Part shown: positions 1-7,998 of the stretch, in pieces
Numbering within the stretch: position 1 is the stretch's first letter
Layout of the letters: each line of letters opens with the position of its first letter
NCBI GenBank assembly: GCA_965247375.1
Contig: CBDFHU010000035.1
Span: 1 to 64,000, forward strand
Reading direction: 5' to 3'
DNA length: 64,000 nt
From: Arsenicibacter sp965247375
GTDB taxonomy: Bacteria > Bacteroidota > Bacteroidia > Cytophagales > Spirosomataceae
Notes under the pieces: model-generated
What the model saw: the letters and a program-made list of their open reading frames with translations, nothing else
Told to the model about the DNA's origin: nothing
The model's database searches: none
Position numbers and translations under genes: made by a program

Positions 1-265
1 TCCGCGTAGGCTACGCCCGGCGCCTACATCAGGGTTTCACTACTATTGTTCTGCCCAACCGCCTGAAGTCTAAGTATTCATATACGAATAATACAAAACG
101 ATACCTGGCAGACTGCGCGCCTGCTTCTTTCGGCCACTGTCATACATACCTTAACGTGTATATTGCAGTGAAAAGGAAAAAGTGTACAATCGTGAGCTTC
201 CTGCCTGAATCCGTACAAATATTAAACTATATAATACAATCAGAACCGGACATTTTGTGATATTT
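1..265. other. Intergenic region at window edge
   Basis: I see no convincing gene here. The first bases contain a short palindrome (GCGTAG, one base, CTACGC at 4-16), and the rest is AT-rich sequence leading into the lacI-type operator region. A gene could end or begin just outside the window. Confidence 0.4.
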
Positions 266-306
266 TTTCTGGGAACGGTTCCATTTCGTGGGAGCGTTCC
301 CAGAAA
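266..306. promoter_or_regulatory. Twin LacI-type operators upstream of the regulator
   Basis: The outer arms TTTCTGGGAACG (266-277) and CGTTCCCAGAAA (295-306) form a perfect 12-bp inverted repeat. Each half is itself close to the palindromic LacI-family operator form TGGGAACGTTCCCA: 270-283 is an imperfect match and 289-302 differs from it by one base. The sites lie 71-111 bp upstream of the LacI-family start codon, which fits autoregulation, possibly with looping or cooperative binding. The repeats are seen directly; binding is inferred. Confidence 0.7.
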
Positions 307-376
307 TTATTTTTACTGCTTCGTTTGACTAAAGCCGGTTTTCCTGGTTATTTATAATTTCAATTCACCTACTCCC

Positions 377-1399
377 ATGAAGCGGCATCAGGTTACCATT
401 ATTGATATTGCCCGAAAACTCAACATCTCCAAGTCTACAGTTTCCCGTGCGTTGACTGGTCATCCCAGCGTAAGACCGGAGACCAGACAAGCCGTAATGG
501 ATCTGGCAGAACGCATGGATTACCAGCGGAATATGCTCGCCATCAATCTGTCGTCAAGTCAGAGCCGGACAATCGGCATCATCGTTCCAGAGTTTGTAAC
601 CTCCTTTTTCCCGATTGTCATCATGGGGGCACAGGAAATTGCCGCTGAGGCCGGCTACTCCGTACTGATCTGTCAGTCGAATGAGACCTACGAAACAGAA
701 GTTGTCAACGCCAGGGTCATGCTGGCTAACCGGGTTGACGGCGTCCTGATCTCGATGACCCGGGAAACCAAAAATTATGCTCATTTTGAGGTCTTCAAGC
801 GGAAAGGTATACCCATGGTTTTTTTCAACCGGGTGTGTCATGAGATCGAAGCCCCGAAGGTCGTGGTTGATGACTACGAAGGCGCCTTTAAGGCAACCGA
901 GCACCTGATTTTGTCCGGCAGACAGCGGATTGCGCATCTGGCAGGTCCGCCCTCACTGTATATCAGCCGAAAGCGTCTGGAAGGCTACAGGGATGCCCTG
1001 CGTAAACATAAGCGCCCGATCATTGAGGAACTGATTATCAGCTATGACCTGAATCTGGAGAATGTAAAGATCTATGTTAAATACCTGCTGGACCTCCCGC
1101 AGCCGCCGGATGCCCTGTTTGCCGTGAATGATCCGACAGCCATCGAAGCGCTGAAAGTAATCCGGGAACATGGCCTGCATATTCCCGGACAAATTGCGGT
1201 TGTCGGATTCAGTAATGATTACGGATCAGCCCTTATTGAGCCGGGCCTGACGACAGTGGCGCAGCCGACCCGTGACATCGGACGGGTATCGGCGCAGCTT
1301 CTGCTCGATCAGATTAATACGGATTCGTCCGTCTGGAAGCCCATCACCCGTGTTCTGAAAACCGAACTGATCATCCGGGGATCCAGTCAGTGCAGCTGA
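377..1399 (+). CDS. LacI-family transcriptional regulator
   Basis: A 340-residue DNA-binding regulator of the LacI/GalR family. The N-terminal helix-turn-helix (about residues 7-28, with IARKLNISKSTVSRAL) and hinge are followed by a periplasmic-binding-protein-like ligand domain starting near IGIIVPE (about residue 66). This domain has typical segments such as VDGVLISM, IAHLAGPPS and a C-terminal VVGFSNDYG. The length is normal for the family. The start at 377 is supported by the HTH beginning almost immediately. Such proteins sense a small molecule, often a sugar, and repress or activate nearby transport and catabolic genes. No obvious target lies downstream, because the next gene points the other way, so the only target visible here is its own operator region. 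The ligand is unknown. Confidence 0.95.
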   Translation: MKRHQVTIIDIARKLNISKSTVSRALTGHPSVRPETRQAVMDLAERMDYQRNMLAINLSSSQSRTIGIIVPEFVTSFFPIVIMGAQEIAAEAGYSVLICQSNETYETEVVNARVMLANRVDGVLISMTRETKNYAHFEVFKRKGIPMVFFNRVCHEIEAPKVVVDDYEGAFKATEHLILSGRQRIAHLAGPPSLYISRKRLEGYRDALRKHKRPIIEELIISYDLNLENVKIYVKYLLDLPQPPDALFAVNDPTAIEALKVIREHGLHIPGQIAVVGFSNDYGSALIEPGLTTVAQPTRDIGRVSAQLLLDQINTDSSVWKPITRVLKTELIIRGSSQCS

Positions 1400-1443
1400 C
1401 GCGTATGGCTGAGATACAGGACGGGGATTCACACCGACTTACC

Positions 1444-1485
1444 CAAAAAAAGCCGGCGTGTCTGCACAAGTCAGGCACGCCGGCT
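1444..1485 (-). terminator. Rho-independent terminator of the modular surface gene
   Basis: A perfect 10-bp stem, AGCCGGCGTG (1451-1460) with CACGCCGGCT (1476-1485). On the minus strand it is followed by a run of seven T. It lies 18 bp beyond the stop codon of the minus-strand surface-protein gene. Confidence 0.85.
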
Positions 1486-1502
1486 CAGCGACATCCGCTT
1501 CG

Positions 1503-4500
1503 TTACGGACAACTCCGGCCAACCGTCACCGTCCGGGTCACGGGTGCGCTGGTGCCGCAGCTGTTGGTGTAGGTCGCCGTCAGCGTGTAGGTGCCCGCCT
1601 GCTGCACATTCAGGCCGACGGCGTCGCGTGAGCCGACCTCGCGGAAAACCGTACTGAAGACATACCCCTTCGGCCCTGTCATGGTAAACGAGGTAGCCAT
1701 GCCCTTACCCGTCAGTTTCACCGGACATGCCGTTTCATCGGCGGTAAAGCTCAGAATCTGCGCCGGTGGTGGCTGAATGCCCCCGACGACCACCAGCCTG
1801 CCGGCCGTGGTGGAGCAGGCACCCACGGTGCAGGTGGCCGTCAGGGTGCTGGTGCTGCTACCGGCGGTCAACGTGATCAGGGCCGTTGAAGCACCGGTAG
1901 ACCATTGTATGGTTCCGGTGCAGCCGCTGGCGGTGAGATTTACGCTCTGGCCGGGGCAGACCGTAGCCGACGAAACGGCGAAGTTGCTTATTGCGTTCAC
2001 CCGTCAGACTTAACGCGGCCGAAGTCGCCGACGTACAGTTATCCGTAATCACCACCGAATAGCTGCCCGATTCCGCAGCGGTGAGATTGGTCAGCGACAG
2101 GGTTGCCGCTGTCTGACTGGCGACGGGACTGGCCAGGCTGTTTTTATACCATTGATAGGTTACAGGTCCGGTTGTACCTGATACGCCGACACCGGCACTC
2201 ACGCTTTTGCCGGCACAAACTACTGAAGTGGCCGCTGGCTGGCTGGTGATTGTGAATGCCGTCGGTCCGTTAAGGGTTGCTGAGAGCGGCAGGGTTTGGG
2301 CGACGCAGGAGCCGCTGAGAGCCAGGGCATAGGTGCCCGCACTGAGGTTGGCGGCGGTCAGCTGTCCGGCGGCATTACCGGTCTGTGAGATACTGGCCGT
2401 GGCGGTGCCGAGTGTATAGCTAAGGGTATAGGCGGTGCCAGGCTGTACACCGGTAAGGGTAAATGACCCGTTGGCAGGATTACAGGTCGTCGGGTCTGTG
2501 GCCGACAGGCTTAGCGGCGGATTACCGGAGCCGACTGTAAACGTGCCCCCGTTGAGGTTCTGAATCAGTCCCCCATTGTAACTGATCCCGCTGGTGCCGG
2601 TGCTGCTTTCGATGATGGTGCCGGTATTGGAGAAGGATTGGCTATTAGTGATGGCAGCATTACTTTGACTATTGATCAGGGCTGCACATCCCTGATTATT
2701 GAAGGTAGACAGATTAGAAATAGCTTTAAGGGCTACCTTGCCCCCAATCAATATGGTAGCTGAATTGATAAAGCTTCCATAGGCATTCTGTATTCCATCC
2801 GTACTGGCATTATCAATTTGAATAACCCCTCCTCCCGTATTACTAAATGACCAGAAATTATATAGCCCGGGTTGCGCAACATCAGCTAACGAGCCAATTT
2901 TTATGGTAGCCGAGTTGACAAAGTCTCCTCTGTTTTCTATGGCATATGTATTAGACCTGTCAATCTGAATAATGCCTCCATCTGTACTCTTAAACGATGA
3001 TGTATTATATAGCCCGGCTAGCCCTACACCAGCCAGTGAGCCAATTTTAATGGTAGCCGAGTTAATAAAGTCTCCTTCATTATCCAGTGCAAAACTACCA
3101 GACCTGTCAATCTGAATAAAGCCACCATTCGTATTGCTGAATGATGCACGGTTTTGATTTCTCAGTCCTCTCGACCCGACACCGGCTAACGAGCCAATTT
3201 TTATGGTAGCCGAGTTGAAAAAGCTCCCGGAGTAATTGTATAAGGCAAAGCCCCCGGAATTGTCAATCTGAATAATACCTCCCGTAGCATTACTAAAAGA
3301 AGCGGTATTATACAGCCCGTAATTCCCGACGGAGCCAGTATTCCCCAGTATGAGTTGTCCCTGATTAATTACCGACCCGGCATTGTAAAAGCCATTGGTA
3401 TTGCCGGAAATAGTTTTACTGCCGTTAATACTCAGACTCCCCGCGCTGCTGATGGTAAATGACGCCCCGCTCTGCACCTCTACTGAATTTGCAACAGCCG
3501 TGGTGCTCAGTACCGGGTTATTTGCCGTACCGGACGGGATCACCACATCGTCGTTGTCGGTTGGTAATGAACCGGTTAGCCAGTTAGATGCCGTATTCCA
3601 GTCGCTGCTGACGCAGCCGCGCCAGATCAGGCCGATTGAGTTAATAACAGGATTACCGGATGCTATTGTGAAGCTGCCGCCGTTGAGGTTCTGAATCAGT
3701 CCGCCGTTGTAGCTGATGCCGCTGGTACCGGTGAAGCTTTCGATAATGGCACCGGTGTTGGAGAAGGAGGAAGTATTGGTAATCGGAACATTCCCCGAGC
3801 TTGTCAGTAGCGCCGGACAACCCTGATTATCAAAGGTGCCGCTGTTTAGTATGGCTGCTCCGGTGACCTGGCTCCCGATACTCATTGCTGCTGCGTTGAT
3901 AAACTTCCCCTGTAAATTATTAAGTCCTGCTGTACCGGCACGGTCAATCGTGATTTTCCCGCCGTTAGTGTTACTGAATGTAGCCGTCGACGAAATTTCA
4001 TTTGATATGCCGTATACTCCGGTTGCCCCTGTAGCACCGACGTTGATCGTGGCCTCATTTGTGAAGCCTGAAAGGTTCCGCAGTCCTTTCTCTGACGTTT
4101 TGTCGATGGTAATGAGACCACCGGACAGGTTAGTGAATACCCCCCCATTCTGCAACCCGGTCGCGGTACTTACTCTGTTAGACGATGAGCCGATGGTAAT
4201 AGTAGCCGAGTTGATAAAGGTGCCGGAACTGTTATCAGGGGTATTAAGCAGTGCAATGTCGACGGTATTATCAATAGCCACATTTCCCCCGGCTACGTTA
4301 CTGAACGAACCAGTATTAGTTAAACCATTTCGGCCTGCGTATGCAATTATGCCAAGACGGATAGCGGCCTCATTTATAAAGTTGCCTGTATTAGAAAACC
4401 CTGTGCTATTGATGTTAAGCACATCAATCGTAATAATGCCTCCTGTAAGGTTTTTGAATAATCCTTTATTAATAAGAGCTATCGTCGTTATAATTGGATT

Positions 4501-4947
4501 GTCAGTCAATGTCAGGCGACCCTGATTAACCACGGTACCGTCATTAAGGAAAGATGAGGGTGAAAATACAGTTAAATTACTACCGGCAACGCTCAGACTT
4601 CCCGCGCTGCTGATCGTAAATGACGCCCCGCTCTGCACCTCTACTGAATTTGCAACCGCTGTGGTGCTGAGTACCGGATTGTTTGCCGTACCTGACGGGA
4701 TCACCACATCGTCTCCGGCACCGGGAATGATGGTCGCCGACCAGTTGGCGGCGGTGTTCCAGTCACTGCTGATTGAGCCGGTCCAGGTTTTGGTGGTTTG
4801 TGCGCGTGACGTTGCTGCCAGTCCGGGCAGCAGCATGAGCAGCATAACGAAAAGTGAGCGTATCCACCGGTAGCGGCTTTGGGTTGTTGAACTAATCCGG
4901 ACGGAAGAATAAAGACGTTGATTGTACTGGTAAAGCATGGTAATCAT
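1503..4947 (-). pseudogene. Frameshifted modular surface protein (two beta modules, Ig-like, shared C-terminal domain)
   Basis: It would encode about 1147 residues if one base were removed. It starts with an extended N-region (MLYQYNQ... at residues 4-10) and a signal peptide ending near RAQ. Two modules follow, each opening with W-T/R-G-x-(V/I)SSDWNTA(A/S)NW and filled with short beta-helix-like repeats of the type FxNxxGGxIxIDxxxxxGLxN. Ig-like segments and the shared C-terminal domain ending VTVGRSCP come last. At 2000-2002 the plus strand reads CCC where the intact paralogue at 10221-16343 has CC. The change turns SLTVN into SLTGE and ends the upstream frame at 1858, while the downstream frame resumes as VNAISNFAVSS. 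The lesion may be real or a sequencing error. The likely role is a secreted adhesin or matrix protein (inference). Confidence 0.8.
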
Positions 4948-4993
4948 ACGTGATTAAGGTAAGGGTTTGTAAATGGGAAGGTCAGGAAGCTGC

Positions 4994-5416
4994 TCAGTAG
5001 GCACACACGCGGCTGATATGCTCTTTTTCGATGGTATAAATCAGACAGAACGACCGCGCCGGATGGGTATCGGAAGCGATCCCTTCGACAATAACATGAT
5101 AGACCCCCGCCGGATAAATCTGCCGCAGGGCAAGCTCACCGGATGCGCCGGGGCGTATCATCCGGCGGTACTGTCTCAGAAATTCAGTTCGGGAAACTTC
5201 CAGCTCTGTCTCGCCCAGAAAACGTCCCCGGTATCGTACCGTGGGGGCAAAGAGGGTGTCCAGCCCTGACCAGTCGGGCTGGTTCAGGTGACTGTGCAGG
5301 GTACGGGTCAGGCGCAGATTGGCGGCCTGTGCCTGCCGACGGCCGGCTTCGGTTTCAGAGCCGCAGGCGCATAGCCAACCGGCCGGTAAAAGGAGCAGTA
5401 AAAGACGAAACAGCAT
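4994..5416 (-). CDS. NTF2-like small lipoprotein
   Basis: A 140-residue protein with a hydrophobic leader rich in leucine and a lipobox-like WLCAC, so Cys18 is the probable lipidation site. The mature part (TRTLHSHLNQPDWSGLDTLF..., RGRFLGE, YHVIVEG, FCLIYTIE) has the helix plus curved-sheet pattern of SnoaL/NTF2-like proteins. These can be small-molecule binding domains or enzymes; no catalytic residues can be assigned. It ends 46 bp before the start of the frameshifted surface gene on the same strand, so the two could be co-transcribed. The fold is inferred from pattern only. Confidence 0.65.
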   Translation of the reverse strand: MLFRLLLLLLPAGWLCACGSETEAGRRQAQAANLRLTRTLHSHLNQPDWSGLDTLFAPTVRYRGRFLGETELEVSRTEFLRQYRRMIRPGASGELALRQIYPAGVYHVIVEGIASDTHPARSFCLIYTIEKEHISRVCAY

Positions 5417-5558
5417 AGCCCAAACGGGTCTTTTTTGCTATGCAAGTTTCCGGTTGACAAAAGAAAAGACGTTAGCTAATCGTTCAAAAATGTTTCCCGG
5501 CAGGTCATTTAAAAAAAAAACTTCGTGTATTGTTGCATTTGTAAACAGAAAACTCTGT

Positions 5559-7514
5559 TTAGTATAATTGATAGCGACGTAAGATGGCTTTAAATTCCGG
5601 ATGGGAACGGTATGGTCTGAACAGGCCGACAACCTTCATATCGCGGTAATAGTAGCCCGCATCGGCCGCCTTTTTAAGGTAATACAGGCAGCTGTCCTGC
5701 CGGGAGAGACCCGCGAAAACTACCGCACGGTCATAGTCGGCACGGGGCACGTTACGGGGTAAGCGCTGTGCCCACGCGAGTGCCTCAGCCTGCTTTCCCA
5801 ACCGCGCCTTGCAATACATTGCCGCTGACTCGAAGTTTTTGTAGGACGGGTTAATCCGGATCAGCGTATTAAAACTGGCGACAGCCTGTGCATACTTTCC
5901 CTCGTCCAGGTAATAATAGCCTTGGCCAAGGTAGTAAATGAAGGCATCCCTGAAGGTGCTTTCCCCGCTTTTGAGGGCCGCCAGGGCTTGTTCATTTTTA
6001 CCCGCATAAATCAGGTTCAGCACGTGGCCCGACAGCATAACCGCATAGAGCGGATCCAGCTCAATGGCCCGCCGGCTGTAGCGGATAGCTTCGGGCAGGC
6101 GGCCGACCGACCGCAGCAGGAGACTGTACCAGTACGTAAGCTGGGCATCATTGGGCGAATGCTGCAGGCCGATCCTAAAGGCATTTTCGGCGGCTTTCCA
6201 CTGGTAGCTGTTATGATAGAGCGAGCCCAGTGCCCCGTATGCCGTGCCGTTGGCCGCATCCAGCCGGATTGCCGTCAGGGCGGCCCGTTCGGCGGGTTCA
6301 TAGGTGGCTGCGACATCGGCATAATTCAGCACCCACTGCAGCATGTAGGCCGTGGCTTTGTAGGCGTACGCATCCGCAAAGGTTGAATCGAGGGCCAGAG
6401 CGCGGTCGAACCGGTTCAGGCTCTGAATCAGATTGTCCTTACTGCGGCCTTTCAGCAACTGCCGCCCCTGCAGGAAAAGCGTATACGCTTCCATATTCCG
6501 GGTACGTGCCTGACTACGCGATTCTCCGGCAAGGGCAGCAGAATCGCGGCCGGCAGTCCCGCTACCGCTGACCTGACTTAGCCGGACTTTAACGTCCCGG
6601 GCCATCAGCCCGGTCATCGAAAAAAAGGTTTGGTAATCGCCCTCGTACACCTTTTCCCACTCCCTGATATCGTCCCGGGTGTTGATGAGCTCCAGCTTTA
6701 CCTGAAGTTTCTGCCCTGTTTTCAGTACACTTCCCTTTACTAAATGCGCAACCTGTAATTCGTCCCCGATTTGCCATATACTTTTTCTGGTATTGAGGTA
6801 CTGGTCAGACGACGAACGGGCAATCACTTTCAGCTGCTTCATCAGCGCTATCGATGAATACACTTCATCCATCACCCCCTCACAGGCCTGACTGCTTTCC
6901 GCAGGCCCCAGATTAATAAAAGGCAGGACAGCCACGGTATTTTCCGGCGGGCCGGGCAGGGGCCCGGCCTCTGACGATCTGAACGGATTCCGGAACCAGA
7001 ACAGGGCAGACAACAAAGCCAGTACAACACCACCGGTAATGACATAGACCGGCCACCGCCGGCTGCCCCGCACGGCGACGGCGGTGGCCGGTACGCTCAG
7101 TGCCGGTTCGGTTTCAGGCTCATCCGGTATAGGTTCATCGTCCGGAAATACCGGAAGCGGATTTTCTTCCGGATAAGCCGTCATCTGCGACTTCCGGTAT
7201 TCCGAAGGCGGTAAACCGAACTCGGCAGTAAAGTAGGTACTCAGGTTCTGAGGACTGGTAAAGCCCGTCTGATCGCATATTTCGGCAATCCGGAGGTTGG
7301 TTCCGAGCAATAAATCTCTGGCTTTCAGAAGCCTGCGTTTACGCAGGTAACGGGTTGTGGAAAGATTGGTTTCGTCTTTCAGTGTACGGTAAAGCTGCGA
7401 ACGGCTGATACCCATGGCCTGACAGATGGATTCTACCGTAAAGTCAGGGTTATCGAGCCGTTCATCTATCAGCTCATTGAGGGTATCAATGAAACTACGT
7501 TCTGCATTATTCAT
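5559..7514 (-). CDS. Membrane-bound AraC-type regulator with periplasmic TPR domain
   Basis: A 651-residue protein from the ATG at 7514; an in-frame ATG at 7550 lies upstream of a -7 box and is unlikely to be used. Residues 1-110 are an AraC-type double helix-turn-helix (ESICQAMGISRSQLYRTL, then IAEICDQTGFTSPQNLSTYF and GLPPSEYRKSQ). An acidic proline-rich linker leads to a single transmembrane helix at about 155-174. Residues about 192-300 (TVAVLPFINLGP, HLVKGSVLKTGQKLQVKLEL) resemble the FlgO/TolB-like N-terminal domain found with adenylate cyclases and TPR regulators. The remainder (about 345-620) is TPR repeats. With the HTH inside and the TPRs outside, it would work as a one-component transmembrane regulator, ToxR-fashion. 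Likely targets are the neighbouring lipoprotein and surface genes (inference). Confidence 0.85.
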   Translation of the reverse strand: MNNAERSFIDTLNELIDERLDNPDFTVESICQAMGISRSQLYRTLKDETNLSTTRYLRKRRLLKARDLLLGTNLRIAEICDQTGFTSPQNLSTYFTAEFGLPPSEYRKSQMTAYPEENPLPVFPDDEPIPDEPETEPALSVPATAVAVRGSRRWPVYVITGGVVLALLSALFWFRNPFRSSEAGPLPGPPENTVAVLPFINLGPAESSQACEGVMDEVYSSIALMKQLKVIARSSSDQYLNTRKSIWQIGDELQVAHLVKGSVLKTGQKLQVKLELINTRDDIREWEKVYEGDYQTFFSMTGLMARDVKVRLSQVSGSGTAGRDSAALAGESRSQARTRNMEAYTLFLQGRQLLKGRSKDNLIQSLNRFDRALALDSTFADAYAYKATAYMLQWVLNYADVAATYEPAERAALTAIRLDAANGTAYGALGSLYHNSYQWKAAENAFRIGLQHSPNDAQLTYWYSLLLRSVGRLPEAIRYSRRAIELDPLYAVMLSGHVLNLIYAGKNEQALAALKSGESTFRDAFIYYLGQGYYYLDEGKYAQAVASFNTLIRINPSYKNFESAAMYCKARLGKQAEALAWAQRLPRNVPRADYDRAVVFAGLSRQDSCLYYLKKAADAGYYYRDMKVVGLFRPYRSHPEFKAILRRYQLY

Positions 7515-7539
7515 AAAGCGGGCAACACGCGATTGCCGC

Positions 7540-7547
7540 CAAATATA
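7540..7547 (-). promoter_or_regulatory. Bacteroidota -7 promoter element
   Basis: On the minus strand the sequence is TATATTTG, an exact match to the Bacteroidota -7 consensus TAnnTTTG, 26 bp before the ATG at 7514. It favours that start over the upstream in-frame ATG. I found no clear -33 TTTG element. Confidence 0.5.
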
Positions 7548-7680
7548 CAACCGGATAGTGTATGCTGACTATGCTTCAGTTTCCCATAAATTAGTTTTTT
7601 TGTGAACATTTACTACTTTTTATATGATTAAAGTACAATAAAATAACTAGTCAGTGTATAATAACACTGACTTACAGAGG

Positions 7681-7857
7681 CTAAAAACCATACTGCCGCC
7701 GGAACGCAGCGGGCGGACATCCGGTATGTTTCTTAACGTATTTTACAAAGTGTGAAGGATCCCCGAACCCCGGCCGTTCCGCAATTTCAGTAACGCTGTA
7801 ATCCGAATGCAGCGGGTATCGCCTGATAACCAGTAAGCCGGCCATGCGAAAACTACA
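7681..7857 (-). pseudogene. Remnant of an AraC-family regulator (C-terminal HTH)
   Basis: Translating the minus strand gives a stretch of about 58 residues ending at a TAG (7683-7681). It contains RMAGLLVIRRYPL, SVTEIAERPGFGDPSHFVKY and HTGCPPAAFRRQYG, which match the second helix-turn-helix and signature of AraC/XylS proteins. An in-frame TGA stands at 7860-7858 and no N-terminal part is present upstream. It is therefore a 3' fragment of a lost regulator. It is a separate gene from the AraC-TPR regulator next door, whose HTH is at its N-terminus. Confidence 0.75.
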
Positions 7858-7893
7858 TCAGCACAACTGAACGACTTACAAATAAGTACACTA

Positions 7894-7940
7894 AAATGAC
7901 ATATATAATAACTTATAAGGCTTTGTTATATATGTCATTT
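7894..7940. repeat. Perfect 15-bp inverted repeat before the beta-helix gene
   Basis: AAATGACATATATAA (7894-7908) and its exact complement TTATATATGTCATTT (7926-7940) are separated by 17 bp. The repeat ends 58 bp before the start of the beta-helix gene at 7999. There is no T-run, so it is more likely an operator, or a terminator-like hairpin left from the decayed AraC gene, than a working terminator. Confidence 0.6.
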
Positions 7941-7998
7941 GATTGAAGGTTATAAAAAGAGTACGGATATTTACCTGTCCTTTTAAATCCGTCAACGT

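Noticed and set aside
1503..1772. Classical type IX secretion C-terminal domain on the surface proteins
   Set aside because: The tails end in VTVGRSCP with conserved Cys and lack the usual short CTD pattern I know. They were kept as a possible new tail instead.
3836..4525. Long plus-strand open frame inside the two-module surface gene (229 codons); similar frames at 14500-15117 and 14113-14448
   Set aside because: These are antisense shadows of repetitive Ser/Thr/Asn-rich coding sequence. They lack signal peptides or family motifs and repeat with each module.
5543..5560. Hairpin AAACAGA/TCTGTTT at the end of the AraC-TPR gene
   Set aside because: Only a 7-bp AT-rich stem that overlaps the stop codon; too weak to call a terminator.
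7881..7891. TACAAATAAG motif shared upstream of several surface genes (7877, 16391, 26981)
   Set aside because: It lies in different orientation relative to the genes it precedes and does not fit the TAnnTTTG spacing, so a common promoter role cannot be supported.
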